In this document: in pieces, positions 52,101 to 64,000 of the stretch | Layout of the letters: every line of letters begins with the position of its first letter | Numbering within the stretch: position 1 is the first letter of the stretch | NCBI RefSeq assembly: GCF_954871325.1 | Contig: NC_088775.1 | Coordinates: 35,131,561 to 35,195,560 of the forward strand | Length of the DNA stretch: 64,000 nucleotides | From: Gordionus sp. m RMFG-2023 | Lineage: Eukaryota; Nematomorpha; Gordioida; Chordodea; Parachordodidae | Reading direction: 5' to 3' | Notes under the pieces: generated by a model | Databases searched by the model: none | What the model was told of the DNA's origin: nothing | Seen by the model: only the letters and a program-made list of their open reading frames with translations | Made by a program: the position numbers and the translations under genes

Positions 52101-53974
52101 TTGTTGCGAAAGACATTTATAGGGAAAAGGCTAACATTTTAAATGTAATTTTGAATATATTTATATCATTGAACTCAGAATTTAATTCTCTATCCAAAAC
52201 CGCTTAGATGTATTTTTTTACGTTTCCGGTTCACAAAAGAAATCTTTTGTCGCGAAAGACATTTATAGGGGAAAGGCTAAATTTTTAAAAGTAATTTTGA
52301 ATATATTTATATCATTGAACTCAGAATTTAATTCTCTATCCAAAAGAGGTTAGATGTATTTTATTACGTTTCCGGTTCACAAAATAAATTTTTTGTCGCG
52401 AAAGACATTTATAGGGAAAAGGCTAGCATTTTAAAAGTAATTTTGAATATATTTATATCATTGAACTCAGAATTTAATTCTCTACCCAAAACCGCTTAGA
52501 TGTATTTTATTACGTTTCCGGTTCACAAAATAAATTTTTTGTCGCGAAAGACATTTATATGGGAAAGGCTAACATTTTAAAAGTAATTTTGAATATATTT
52601 ATATCATTGAACTCAGAATTTAATTCTCTATCCAAAACCGCTTAGATGTATTTTTAATTTCCGGTTCACAAAATAAATATTTTGTCGCGAAAGACATTTA
52701 TAGGGGAAAGGCTAACATTTTAAAAATAATTTTGAATATATTTATATCATTGAACTCAGAATTTAATTCTCTATCCAAAACCGCTTAGATGTATTTTTAA
52801 TTTCCGGTTCACAAAATAAATATTTTGTCGCAAAAGACATTTATAGGGGCAAGGCTAACATTTTAAAAGTAATTTTGAATATATTTATATCATTGAACTC
52901 AGAATTTAATTCTCTATCCAAAAGAGGTTAGATGTATTTTATTACGTTTCGGGTTCACAAAATAAATTTTTTGTCGCGAAAGACATTTATATGGGAAAGG
53001 CTAGCATTTTAAAAGTAATTTTGAATATATTTATATCATTGAACTCAGAATTTAATTCTCTATCCAAAACCGCTTAGATGTATTTTTAATTTCCGGTTCA
53101 CAAAATAAATATTTTGTCGCGAAAGACATTTATAGGGAAAAGGCTAACATTTTAAATGTAATTTTGAATATATTTATATCATTGAACTCAGAATTTGATT
53201 CTCTATCCAAAACCGCTTAGATGTATTTTTTTACGTTTCCGGTTCACAAAATAAATATTTTGTCGCGAAAGACATTTATAGGGGAAAGGCTAACATTTTA
53301 AAAGTAAATTTGAATATATATATATCATTGAACTCAGAATTTAATTCTCTATCCAAAACCGCTTAGATATATTTTTAATTTCCGGTTTACAAAATAAATA
53401 TTTTGTCGCGAAAGACATTTATAGGGGAAAGGCTAACATTTTAAAAATAATTTTGAATATATTTATATCATTGAACTCAGAATTTAATTCGCTATCCAAT
53501 ACCGCTTAGATGTTATTTTTTACGTTTTCGGTTCACAAAATAAATCTTTTGTCGCGAAAGACATTTATAGGGGAAAGGCTAACATTTTAAAAGTAATTTT
53601 GAATATATATATATCATTGAACTCAGAATTTAATTCTCTATCCAAAACCGCTTAGATGTATTTTTAATTTCCGGTTCACAAAATAAATATTTTGTCGCGA
53701 AAGACATTTATAGGGGAAAGGCTAACATTTTAAAAGTAATTTTGAATATATTTATATCATTGAACTCAGAATTTAATTCTCTATCCAAAACCGCTTAGAT
53801 GTATTTTTTTACGTTTCCGGTTCACAAAATAAATCTTTTGTCGCGAAAGACATTTATAGGGGAAAGGCTAACATTTTAAAAGTAATTTTGAATATATTAT
53901 ATCATTGAACTCAGAATTTAATTCTCTATCCAAAACCGCTTAGATGTATTTTTTTACGTTTCCGGTTCACAAAA
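49133..53974. repeat. Copy 2 of the 5,633-bp-offset duplication
   Basis: Partner of 43,500-48,341, with CTAAATTTTT at 52,275 and TCTACCC at 52,481. Private change: CTATAGAAAAG at 49,881 in place of CTATCCAAAAG. Near-identity over almost 5 kb makes this one of the youngest events in the window, together with the 4,579-bp pair. Confidence 0.92.
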
Positions 53975-55544
53975 GAAATCTTTTGTCGCGAAAGACATTT
54001 ATAAGGGAAAGGCTAAGATTTTAAAAGTAATTTTGAATATATTTATATCATTGAACTCAGAATTTAATTCTCTATCCAAAACCGCTTAGTTGTATTTTTA
54101 ATTTCCGGTTCACAAAATAAATATTTTGTCGCGAAAGACATTTATAGGGGAAAGGCTAACATTTTAAAAGTAATTTTGAATATATTTATATCATTGAACT
54201 CAGAATTTAATTCTCTATCCAAAAGAGGTTAGATGTATTTTATTACGTTTCCGGTTCACAAAATAAATTTTTTGTCGCGAAAGACATTTATATGGGAAAG
54301 GCTAGCATTTTAAAAGTAATTTTGAATATATTTATATCATTGAACTCAGAATTTAATTCTCTATCCAAAACCGCTTAGATGTATTTTTAATTTCCGGTTC
54401 ACAAAATAAATATTTTGTCGCGAAAGACATTTATAGGGAAAAGGCTAACATTTTAAATGTAATTTTGAATATATTTATATCATTGAACTCAGAATTTAAT
54501 TCTCTATCCAAAACCGCTTAGATGTATTTTTTTACGTTTCCGGTTCACAAAAGAAATCTTTTGTCGCGAAAGACATTTATAGGGGAAAGACTAACATTTT
54601 AAAAGTAATTTTGAATATATTTATATCATTGAACTCAGAATTTAATTCTCTATCCAAAAGAGGTTAGATGTATTTTATTACGTTTCCGGTTCACAAAATA
54701 AATTTTTTGTCGCGAAAGACATTTATAGGGAAAAGGCTAGCATTTTAAAAGTAATTTTGAATATATTTATATCATTGAACTCAGAATTTAATTCTCTATC
54801 CAAAACCGCTTAGATGTATTTTATTACGTTTCCGGTTCACAAAATAAATTTTTTGTCGCGAAAGACATTTATATGGGAAAGGCTAACATTTTAAAAGTAA
54901 TTTTGAATATATTTATAACATTGAACTCAGAATTTAATTCTCTATCCAAAACCGCTTAGATGTATTTTTAATTTCCGGTTCACAAAATAAATATTTTGTC
55001 GCGAAAGACATTTATAGGGGAAAGGCTAACATTTTAAAAATAATTTTGAATATATTTATATCATTGAACTCAGAATTTAATTCTCTATCCAAAACCGCTT
55101 AGATGTATTTTTAATTTCCGGTTCACAAAATAAATATTTTGTCGCAAAAGACATTTATAGGGGCAAGGCTAACATTTTAAAAGTAATTTTGAATATATTT
55201 ATATCATTGAACTCAGAATTTAATTCTCTATCCAAAAGAGGTTAGATGTATTTACGTTTCCGGTTCACAAAATAAATTTTTTGTCGCGAAAGACATTTAT
55301 ATGGGAAAGGCTAGCATTTTAAAAGTAATTTTGAATATATTTAAATCATTGAACTCAGAATTTAATTCTCTATCCAAAACCGCTTAGATGTATTTTTAAT
55401 TTCCGGTTCACAAAATAAATATTTTGTCGCGAAAGACATTTATAGGGAAAAGGCTAACATTTTAAATGTAATTTTGAATATATTTATATCATTGAACTCA
55501 GAATTTGATTCTCTATCCAAAACCGCTTAGATGTATTTTTTTAC
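53975..55544. repeat. A/C/E stretch after the 5,633 copies
   Basis: About eleven monomers: E (ATAAGGG), A, C, A (AAATG), E, C, C-linker, A, A (GTCGCAAAAG/GGGGC at 55,143), C and A. Local variants are GGGGAAAGACTAAC (54,585), ATTTATAACATTG (54,913), a 5-bp loss in the linker (GTATTTACG, about 55,248) and ATTTAAATCATTG (55,340). It resembles 44-45 kb with private changes. Confidence 0.82.
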
Positions 55545-58500
55545 GTTTCCGGTTCACAAAATAAATATTTTGTCGCGAAAGACATTTATAGGGGAAAGGC
55601 TAACATTTTAAAAGTAATTTTGAATATATATATATCATTGAACTCAGAATTTAATTCTCTATTCAAAACCGCTTAGATATATTTTTAATTTCCGGTTTAC
55701 AAAATAAATATTTTGTCGCGAAAGACATTTATAGGGGAAAGGCTAACATTTTAAACATAATTTTGAATATATTTATATCATTGAACTCAGAATTTAATTC
55801 TCTATCCAATACCGCTTAGATGTTATTTTTTACGTTTTCGGTTCACAAAATAAATCTTTTGTCGCGAAAGACATTTATAGGGGAAAGGCTAACATTTTAA
55901 AAGTAATTTTGAATATATTTATATCATTGAACTCAGAATTTAATTCTCTATCCAAAACCGCTTAGATGTATTTTTAATTTCCGGTTCACAAAATAAATAT
56001 TTTGTCGCGAAAGACATTTATAGGGGAAAGGCTAACATTTTAAAAATAATTTTGAATATATTTATATCATTGAACTCAGAATTTAATTCTCTATCCAAAT
56101 CCGCTTAGATGTATTTTTTTACGTTTTCTCACAAAATAAAATTTTTGTCGCGAAAGACATTTATAGGGGAAAGGCTAACATTTTAAAAGTAATTTTGAAT
56201 ATATTTATATCATTGAACTCAGAATTTAATTCTCTATCCAAAACCGCTTATATGTATTTTTTTACGTTTCCGGTTCACAAAATATATTTTTTGTCGCGAA
56301 AGACATTTATATGGGAAAGGCTAACATTTTAAAAGTAATTTTGAATATATTTATATCATTGAACTCAGAATTTAATTCTCTATCCAAAACCTCTTAGATG
56401 TATTTTATAACGTTTCCGGTTCACAAAATAAATATTTTGTCGCGAAAGACATTTATAGGGGATTGAATATATTTATATCAATGAACTCAGAATTTAATTC
56501 TCTATCCCAAACCGCTTAGATGTATTTTTAATTTCCGGTTCACAAAATAAATATTTTGTCGCGAAAGACATTTATAGGGGAAAGGCTAACATTTTAAAAG
56601 TAATTTTGAATATATTTATATCATTGAACTCAGAATTTAATTCTCTATCCAAAACCGCTTAGATGTATTTTTTTACGTTTCCGGTTCACAAAATATATTT
56701 TTTGTCGCGAAAGACATTTATATGGGAAAGGCTAACATTTTAAAAGTAATTTTGAATATATTTATATCATTGAACTCAGAATTTAATTCTCTATCCAAAA
56801 CCGCTTATATGTATTTTTTTACGTTTCCGGTTCACAAAATATATTTTTTGTCGCGAAAGACATTTATATTATAAAGGCTAACATTTTAAAAGTAATTTTG
56901 AATATATTTATATCATTGAACTCAGAATTTAATTCTCTATCCAAAACCTCTTAGATGTATTTTATAACGTTTCCGGTTCACAAAATAAATATTTTGTCGT
57001 GAAAGACATTTATAGGGGATTGAATATATTTATATCAATGAACTCAGAATTTAATTCTCTATCCAAAACCGCTTAGATGTATTTTTAATTTCCGGTTCAC
57101 AAAATAAATATTTTGTCGCGAAAGACATTTATAGGGGAAAGGCTAACATTTTAAAAGTAATTTTGAATATATTTATATCATTGAACTCAGAATTTAATTC
57201 TCTATCCAAAACCGCTTAGATGTATTTTTAATTTCTGGTTCACAAAATTATTTTGTCGCGAAAGACATTTATAGGGGGAAAGGCTAACATTTTAAAAGTA
57301 ATTTTGAATATATTTATATCATTGAACTCAGAATTTAATTCTCTATCCAAAACCGCTTAGATGTATTTTTTTACGTTTCCGGTTCACAAAATAAATCTTT
57401 TGTGGCGAAAGACATTTATAGGGGAAAGGCTAACATTTTAAAAGTAATTTTGAATATATTTATATCACTGAACTCAGAATTTAATTCTCTATCCAATACC
57501 GCTTAGATGTATTATATAACGTTTCCGGTTCACAAAATAAATTTTTTGTCGCGAAAGACATTTATATAGGAAAGGCTAACATTTTAAAAGTAATTTTGAA
57601 TATATTTATATCATTGAACTCAGAATTTAATTCTCTATCCAAAACCGCTTAGATGTATTTTTTTACGTTTTCGGTTCACAAAATAAAATTTTTGTCGCGA
57701 AAGACATTTATATTGAAAAGGCTAACATTTTAAAAGTAATTTTGAATATATTTATATCATTGAACTCAGAATTTAATTCTCTATCCAATACCGCTTAGAT
57801 GTATTTTATTACCTTTCCGGTTCACAAAATAAATTATTTGTCGCGAAAGACATTTATATGGGAAAGGCTAACATTTTAAAAGTAATTTTGAATATATTTA
57901 TATCACTAAACTCAGAATTTAATTCTCTATCCAAAACCTCTTAGATGTATTTTTTTACGTTTCCGATTCACAAAATAAATCTTTTGTGGCGAAAGACATT
58001 TATAGGGGAAAGGCTAACATTTTAAAAGTAATTTTGAATATATTTATATCACTGAACTCAGAATTTAATTCTCTATCCAAAACCGCTTAGATGTATTTTT
58101 TTACGTTTCCGGTTCACAAAATAAATTTTTTGTCGCGAAAGACATTTATAGGGAAAAGGCTAACATTTTAAAAGTAATTTTGAATATATTTATATCATTG
58201 AACTCAGAATTTAATTCTCTATCCAAAACCGCTTAGATGTATTTTTTTACGTTTCCGGTTCACAAAATAAATCTTTTGTCGCGAAAGACATTTATAGTAA
58301 AGGCTAACATTTTAAAAGTAATTTTGAATATATTTATATCATTGAACTCAGAATTTAATTCTCTATCCAAAAGAGGTTAGATGTATTTTATTACGTTTCC
58401 TGTTCACAAAATAAATTTTTTGTCGCGAAAGACATTTATATGGGAAAGGCTTACATTTTAAAAGTAATTTTGAATATATTTATATCATTGAACTCAGAAT

Positions 58501-60123
58501 TTAATTATCTATCCAAAACCGCTTAGATGTATTTTTAATTTCCGGTTCACAAAATAAATCTTTTGTCGCGAAAGACATTTATAGAGGAAAGGCTAACATT
58601 TTAAAAGTAATTTTGAATATATTTATATCATTGAACTCAGAATTTAATTCTCTATCCAAAACCGCTTAGATGTATTTTATTACGTTTCCGGTTCACAAAA
58701 TAAATTTTTTGTCGCGAAAGACATTTATATGGGAAAGGCTAACATTTTAAAAGTAATTTTGAATATATTTATATCATTGAACTCAGAATTTAATTCTCTA
58801 TCCAAAACCGCTTAGATGTATTTTTAATTTCCGGTTCACAAAATAAATATTTTGTCGCGAAAGACATTTATAGGGTAAAGGCTAACATTTTAAAAGTAAT
58901 TTTGAATATATTTATATCATTGAACTCAGAATTTAATTCTCTATCCAAAACCGCTTAGATGTATTATTAATTTCCTGTTCACAAAATAAATATTTTGTCG
59001 CGAAAGACATTTATAGGGTAAAGGCTAACATTTTAAAAGTAATTTTGAATATATTTATATCATTGAACTCAGAATTTAATTCTCTATCCAAAACCGCTTA
59101 GATGTATTTTTAATTTCCGGTTCACAAAATAAATATTTTGTCGCGAAAGACATTTATAGGGAAAAGGCTAACATTTTAAAAGTAATTTTGAATATATTTA
59201 TATCATTGAACTCAGAATTTAATTCTCTATCCAAAACCGCTTAGATGTATTTTTTACGTTTCCGGTTCACAAAATAAAATTTTTGTCGCGAAAGACATTT
59301 ATAGGGAAAAGGCTAACATTTTAAAAGTAATTTTGAATATATTTATATCATTGAACTCAGAATTTAATTCTCTATCCAATACCGCTTAGATGTATTTTAT
59401 TACCTTTCCGGTTCACAAAATAAATTTTTTGTCGCGAAAGACATTTATATGGGAAAGGCTAACATTTTAAAAGTAATTTTGAATATATTTATATCATTGA
59501 ACTCAGAATTTAATTCTCTATCCAAAACCGCTTAGATGTATTTTTAATTTCCGGTTCACAAAATAAATATTTTGTCGCGAAAGACATTTATAGGGAAAAG
59601 TCTAACATTTTAAAAGTAATTTTGAATATATTTATATCATTGAACTCAGAATTTAATTCTCTATCCAAAACCGCTTAGATGTATTTTTAATTTCCGGTTC
59701 ACAAAATAAATATTTTGTCGCGAAAGACATTTATAGGGAAAAGGCTAACATTTTAAAAGTAATTTTGAATATATTTATATCATTGAACTCAGAATTTAAT
59801 TCTCTATCCAAAAACGCTTAGATGTATTTTTTTACGTTTCCGGTTCACAAAATAAATCTTTTGTCGCGAAAGACATTTATAGGGGAAAGGCTAACATTTT
59901 AAAAGTAATTTTGAATATATTATATCATTGAACTCAGAATTTAATTCTCTATCCAAAACCGCTTAGATGTATTTTTTTACGTTTCCGGTTCACAAAAGAA
60001 ATCTTTTGTCGCGAAAGACATTTATAAGGGAAAGGCTAAGATTTTAAAAGTAATTTTGAATTTATTTATATCATTGAACTCAGAATTTAATTCTCTATCC
60101 AAAACAGCTTAGATGTATTTTTA
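55545..60123. repeat. Deleted-monomer domain, copy 3; first unit of the 4,579-bp tandem duplication
   Basis: TATTCAAAACC (55,659), ATATTATAAAGG (56,866), ATTATATAACG (57,511) and TTTCCTGTTC (58,397) each recur 4,579 bp later. The domain repeats the ordered variants of 13.2-16.1 kb: F linker, GGT loss (56,128), deleted monomers (56,461 and 57,018), the 15-bp dyad (57,241), GTGGCG, CCTTTCC and CACTAAACTC. Compared with that domain it has an extra 557 bp, so the deleted monomer appears twice. After 58.3 kb come A and C-linker monomers, then D and E. Confidence 0.9.
58293..58310 (+). repeat. Short internal loss, ATAGTAAAGG
   Basis: ACATTTATAG is followed by TAAAGGCTAAC instead of GGGAAAGGCTAAC, a net loss of 2-3 bp. 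The same form is at about 62,872, exactly one 4,579-bp unit later. It is a useful private marker of this tandem pair. Confidence 0.8.
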
Positions 60124-63100
60124 ATTTCCGGTTCACAAAATAAATATTTTGTCGCGAAAGACATTTATAGGGGAAAGGCTAACATTTTAAAAGTAATTTT
60201 GAATATATATATATCATTGAACTCAGAATTTAATTCTCTATTCAAAACCGCTTAGATATATTTTTAATTTCCGGTTTACAAAATAAATATTTTGTCGCGA
60301 AAGACATTTATAGGGGAAAGGCTAACATTTTAAACATAATTTTGAATATATTTATATCATTGAACTCAGAATTTAATTCTCTATCCAATACCGCTTAGAT
60401 GTTATTTTTTACGTTTTCGGTTCACAAAATAAATCTTTTGTCGCGAAAGACATTTATAGGGGAAAGGCTAACATTTTAAAAGTAATTTTGAATATATTTA
60501 TATCATTGAACTCAGAATTTAATTCTCTATCCAAAACCTCTTAGATGTATTTTTAATTTCCGGTTCACAAAATAAATATTTTGTCGCGAAAGACATTTAT
60601 AGGGGAAAGGCTAACATTTTAAAAATAATTTTGAATATATTTATATCATTGAACTCAGAATTTAATTCTCTATCCAAATCCGCTTAGATGTATTTTTTTA
60701 CGTTTTCTCACAAAATAAAATTTTTGTCGCGAAAGACATTTATAGGGGAAAGGCTAACATTTTAAAAGTAATTTTGAATATATTTATATCATTGAACTCA
60801 GAATTTAATTCTCTATCCAAAACCGCTTATATGTATTTTTTTACGTTTCCGGTTCACAAAATATATTTTTTGTCGCGAAAGACATTTATATGGGAAAGGC
60901 TAACATTTTAAAAGTAATTTTGAATATATTTATATCATTGAACTCAGAATTTAATTCTCTATCCAAAACCTCTTAGATGTATTTTATAACGTTTCCGGTT
61001 CACAAAATAAATATTTTGTCGCGAAAGACATTTATAGGGGATTGAATATATTTATATCAATGAACTCAGAATTTAATTCTCTATCCCAAACCGCTTAGAT
61101 GTATTTTTAATTTCCGGTTCACAAAATAAATATTTTGTCGCGAAAGACATTTATAGGGGAAAGGCTAACATTTTAAAAGTAATTTTGAATATATTTATAT
61201 CATTGAACTCAGAATTTAATTCTCTATCCAAAACCGCTTAGATGTATTTTTTTACGTTTCCGGTTCACAAAATATATTTTTTGTCGCGAAAGACATTTAT
61301 ATGGGAAAGGCTAACATTTTAAAAGTAATTTTGAATATATTTATATCATTGAACTCAGAATTTAATTCTCTATCCAAAACCGCTTATATGTATTTTTTTA
61401 CGTTTCCGGTTCACAAAATATATTTTTTGTCGCGAAAGACATTTATATTATAAAGGCTAACATTTTAAAAGTAATTTTGAATATATTTATATCATTGAAC
61501 TCAGAATTTAATTCTCTATCCAAAACCTCTTAGATGTATTTTATAACGTTTCCGGTTCACAAAATAAATATTTTGTCGTGAAAGACATTTATAGGGGATT
61601 GAATATATTTATATCAATGAACTCAGAATTTAATTCTCTATCCAAAACCGCTTAGATGTATTTTTAATTTCCGGTTCACAAAATAAATATTTTGTCGCGA
61701 AAGACATTTATAGGGGAAAGGCTAACATTTTAAAAGTAATTTTGAATATATTTATATCATTGAACTCAGAATTTAATTCTCTATCCAAAACCGCTTAGAT
61801 GTATTTTTAATTTCTGGTTCACAAAATTATTTTGTCGCGAAAGACATTTATAGGGGGAAAGGCTAACATTTTAAAAGTAATTTTGAATATATTTATATCA
61901 TTGAACTCAGAATTTAATTCTCTATCCAAAACCGCTTAGATGTATTTTTTTACGTTTCCGGTTCACAAAATAAATCTTTTGTGGCGAAAGACATTTATAG
62001 GGGAAAGGCTAACATTTTAAAAGTAATTTTGAATATATTTATATCACTGAACTCAGAATTTAATTCTCTATCCAATACCGCTTAGATGTATTATATAACG
62101 TTTCCGGTTCACAAAATAAATTTTTTGTCGCGAAAGACATTTATATAGGAAAGGCTAACATTTTAAAAGTAATTTTGAATATATTTATATCATTGAACTC
62201 AGAATTTAATTCTCTATCCAAAACCGCTTAGATGTATTTTTTTACGTTTTCGGTTCACAAAATAAAATTTTTGTCGCGAAAGACATTTATATTGAAAAGG
62301 CTAACATTTTAAAAGTAATTTTGAATATATTTATATCATTGAACTCAGAATTTAATTCTCTATCCAATACCGCTTAGATGTATTTTATTACCTTTCCGGT
62401 TCACAAAATAAATTATTTGTCGCGAAAGACATTTATATGGGAAAGGCTAACATTTTAAAAGTAATTTTGAATATATTTATATCACTAAACTCAGAATTTA
62501 ATTCTCTATCCAAAACCTCTTAGATGTATTTTTTTACGTTTCCGATTCACAAAATAAATCTTTTGTGGCGAAAGACATTTATAGGGGAAAGGCTAACATT
62601 TTAAAAGTAATTTTGAATATATTTATATCACTGAACTCAGAATTTAATTCTCTATCCAAAACCGCTTAGATGTATTTTTTTACGTTTCCGGTTCACAAAA
62701 TAAATTTTTTGTCGCGAAAGACATTTATAGGGAAAAGGCTAACATTTTAAAAGTAATTTTGAATATATTTATATCATTGAACTCAGAATTTAATTCTCTA
62801 TCCAAAACCGCTTAGATGTATTTTTTTACGTTTCCGGTTCACAAAATAAATCTTTTGTCGCGAAAGACATTTATAGTAAAGGCTAACATTTTAAAAGTAA
62901 TTTTGAATATATTTATATCATTGAACTCAGAATTTAATTCTCTATCCAAAAGAGGTTAGATGTATTTTATTACGTTTCCTGTTCACAAAATAAATTTTTT
63001 GTCGCGAAAGACATTTATATGGGAAAGGCTTACATTTTAAAAGTAATTTTGAATATATTTATATCATTGAACTCAGAATTTAATTATCTATCCAAAACCG

Positions 63101-64000
63101 CTTAGATGTATTTTTAATTTCCGGTTCACAAAATAAATCTTTTGTCGCGAAAGACATTTATAGAGGAAAGGCTAACATTTTAAAAGTAATTTTGAATATA
63201 TTTATATCATTGAACTCAGAATTTAATTCTCTATCCAAAACCGCTTAGATGTATTTTATTACGTTTCCGGTTCACAAAATAAATTTTTTGTCGCGAAAGA
63301 CATTTATATGGGAAAGGCTAACATTTTAAAAGTAATTTTGAATATATTTATATCATTGAACTCAGAATTTAATTCTCTATCCAAAACCGCTTAGATGTAT
63401 TTTTAATTTCCGGTTCACAAAATAAATATTTTGTCGCGAAAGACATTTATAGGGTAAAGGCTAACATTTTAAAAGTAATTTTGAATATATTTATATCATT
63501 GAACTCAGAATTTAATTCTCTATCCAAAACCGCTTAGATGTATTATTAATTTCCTGTTCACAAAATAAATATTTTGTCGCGAAAGACATTTATAGGGTAA
63601 AGGCTAACATTTTAAAAGTAATTTTGAATATATTTATATCATTGAACTCAGAATTTAATTCTCTATCCAAAACCGCTTAGATGTATTTTTAATTTCCGGT
63701 TCACAAAATAAATATTTTGTCGCGAAAGACATTTATAGGGAAAAGGCTAACATTTTAAAAGTAATTTTGAATATATTTATATCATTGAACTCAGAATTTA
63801 ATTCTCTATCCAAAACCGCTTAGATGTATTTTTTACGTTTCCGGTTCACAAAATAAAATTTTTGTCGCGAAAGACATTTATAGGGAAAAGGCTAACATTT
63901 TAAAAGTAATTTTGAATATATTTATATCATTGAACTCAGAATTTAATTCTCTATCCAATACCGCTTAGATGTATTTTATTACCTTTCCGGTTCACAAAAT
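60124..64000. repeat. Deleted-monomer domain, copy 4; second unit of the 4,579-bp duplication (runs off the window)
   Basis: Still in register with 55,545-59,421 at the last base of the window, so the duplicate continues to the right. The only difference I noticed is CCAAAACCTCTTAG at about 60,536, where the first unit has CCAAAACCGCTTAG at about 55,957. The deleted monomers are at 61,040 and 61,597. Repeats of a 4,579-bp unit may continue beyond the window. Confidence 0.9.

Larger units (their letters stand above)
1..64000. repeat. Satellite DNA array filling the window, ~143-146 bp monomer
   Basis: From first to last base the window is a direct tandem array of one AT-rich monomer. Successive CGGTT(C/T)AC landmarks fall at 5, 148, 291, 436, 579 and 722, giving steps of 143-145 bp, and the same spacing continues throughout, so about 440 copies are present. 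All copies read in the same direction; I saw no inverted monomer and no unique sequence longer than about 15 bp. The 143-bp form has about 38 G+C positions (27%). In every + frame a stop recurs within about 55 codons, so no coding gene is supported. The array enters and leaves the window, so its flanks and total size are unknown. Location in centromeric, pericentromeric or subtelomeric heterochromatin is inferred from organisation only. I do not recognise the family name. Confidence 0.98.

Noticed and set aside
1-64000. CRISPR array (regular direct repeats)
   Set aside because: Repeat units are 143-146 bp and directly adjacent. There are no unique spacers, no short palindromic repeat with fixed-size spacers, and no cas genes.
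1-64000. Tandem gene cluster such as 5S rRNA or histone genes
   Set aside because: The monomer has no recognisable rRNA, tRNA or protein sequence and is about 27% G+C throughout.
1-64000. AATAAA in many monomers as polyadenylation signals
   Set aside because: AATAAA lies inside the AT-rich dyad (ACAAAATAAAT) and is expected by composition. There is no gene upstream for it to serve.
1-64000. Inverted repeats or terminal repeats of a DNA transposon giving rise to the monomer
   Set aside because: The dyads are 13-18 bp and internal. No longer terminal inverted repeats or target-site duplications flank any unit.
1-64000. A previously undescribed gene system
   Set aside because: I read the window for islands between repeats and found none. 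Apart from about 15 bp at 28,225, every base belongs to the satellite, so any novelty here is structural and not genic.

Overview
The whole 64 kb window is one uninterrupted satellite DNA array. It consists of roughly 440 head-to-tail copies of a 143-146 bp AT-rich monomer (the common 143-bp form is about 27% G+C by my count), all in the same orientation. I see no protein gene, RNA gene, transposon, CRISPR array or unique-sequence island. Neither array edge is visible. An array of this size with this organisation points to eukaryotic constitutive heterochromatin (centromeric, pericentromeric or subtelomeric). I do not recognise the monomer as a named family, so the species stays open. CpG is not depleted in the monomer, which fits a lineage or locus with little germline CpG methylation, but that is weak evidence.

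Taken as starting at GTCGCGAAAG, the monomer has five parts: a constant box (GTCGCGAAAGACATTTATAG); a variable run (GGGAAAGGCTAACATT and variants); a long constant core that includes the dyad AGAATT-T-AATTCT; a variable linker after TTAGATGTA; and CCGGTTC followed by an 18-bp dyad, ACAAAATA-AA-TATTTTGT in its full form. Variants are named here by linker and dyad. A has linker TTTTTAATTTCCGG and is 143 bp. B has TTTTTTTACGTTTTCGG and dyad centre AAAATTTTT, 146 bp. C has TTTTATTACGTTTCCGG, usually preceded by AGAGGTTAG, and is followed by ATATGGGAAAGGCTAGC. D has TTTTTTTACGTTTCCGG and dyad half ATCTTTTG. E has the re-paired dyad ACAAAAGA-AA-TCTTTTGT. F has GATGTTATTTTTTACG. G has TTTTCATACG.

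The layout is a mosaic of domains. 1-4.3 kb is A/B monomers. 4.3-5.6 kb is a transition. 5.6-13.2 kb is rich in A/C/E. 13.2-16.1 kb is a domain with internally deleted monomers. 16.1-16.7 kb is a short A/B stretch. 16.7-19.7 kb is a second copy of 12.7-15.6 kb. 19.7-28.2 kb is A/B/G with a ~1.7 kb unit seen four times. 28.2-32.3 kb is A/B again. 32.3-40.7 kb contains 7-monomer 'words' of about 1,012 bp. 40.7-43.5 kb is A/B. 43.5-55.5 kb is A/C/D/E/F with a 5,633-bp-offset duplication. 55.5-64.0 kb is the deleted-monomer domain, present twice with a 4,579-bp offset.

No genes work together here. The history is one of unequal exchange or amplification at several scales: alternating 143/146-bp monomers, 7-, 9- and 11-monomer words, 2-5.6 kb tandem duplications, and related blocks 13-27 kb apart. 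The feature most worth testing is the dyad. Its outer arms (ACAAAA...TTTTGT) persist in nearly all variants, and one variant family carries a paired change that restores full symmetry. This is what a binding site for a dimeric satellite-binding protein could look like, though nothing here proves it.
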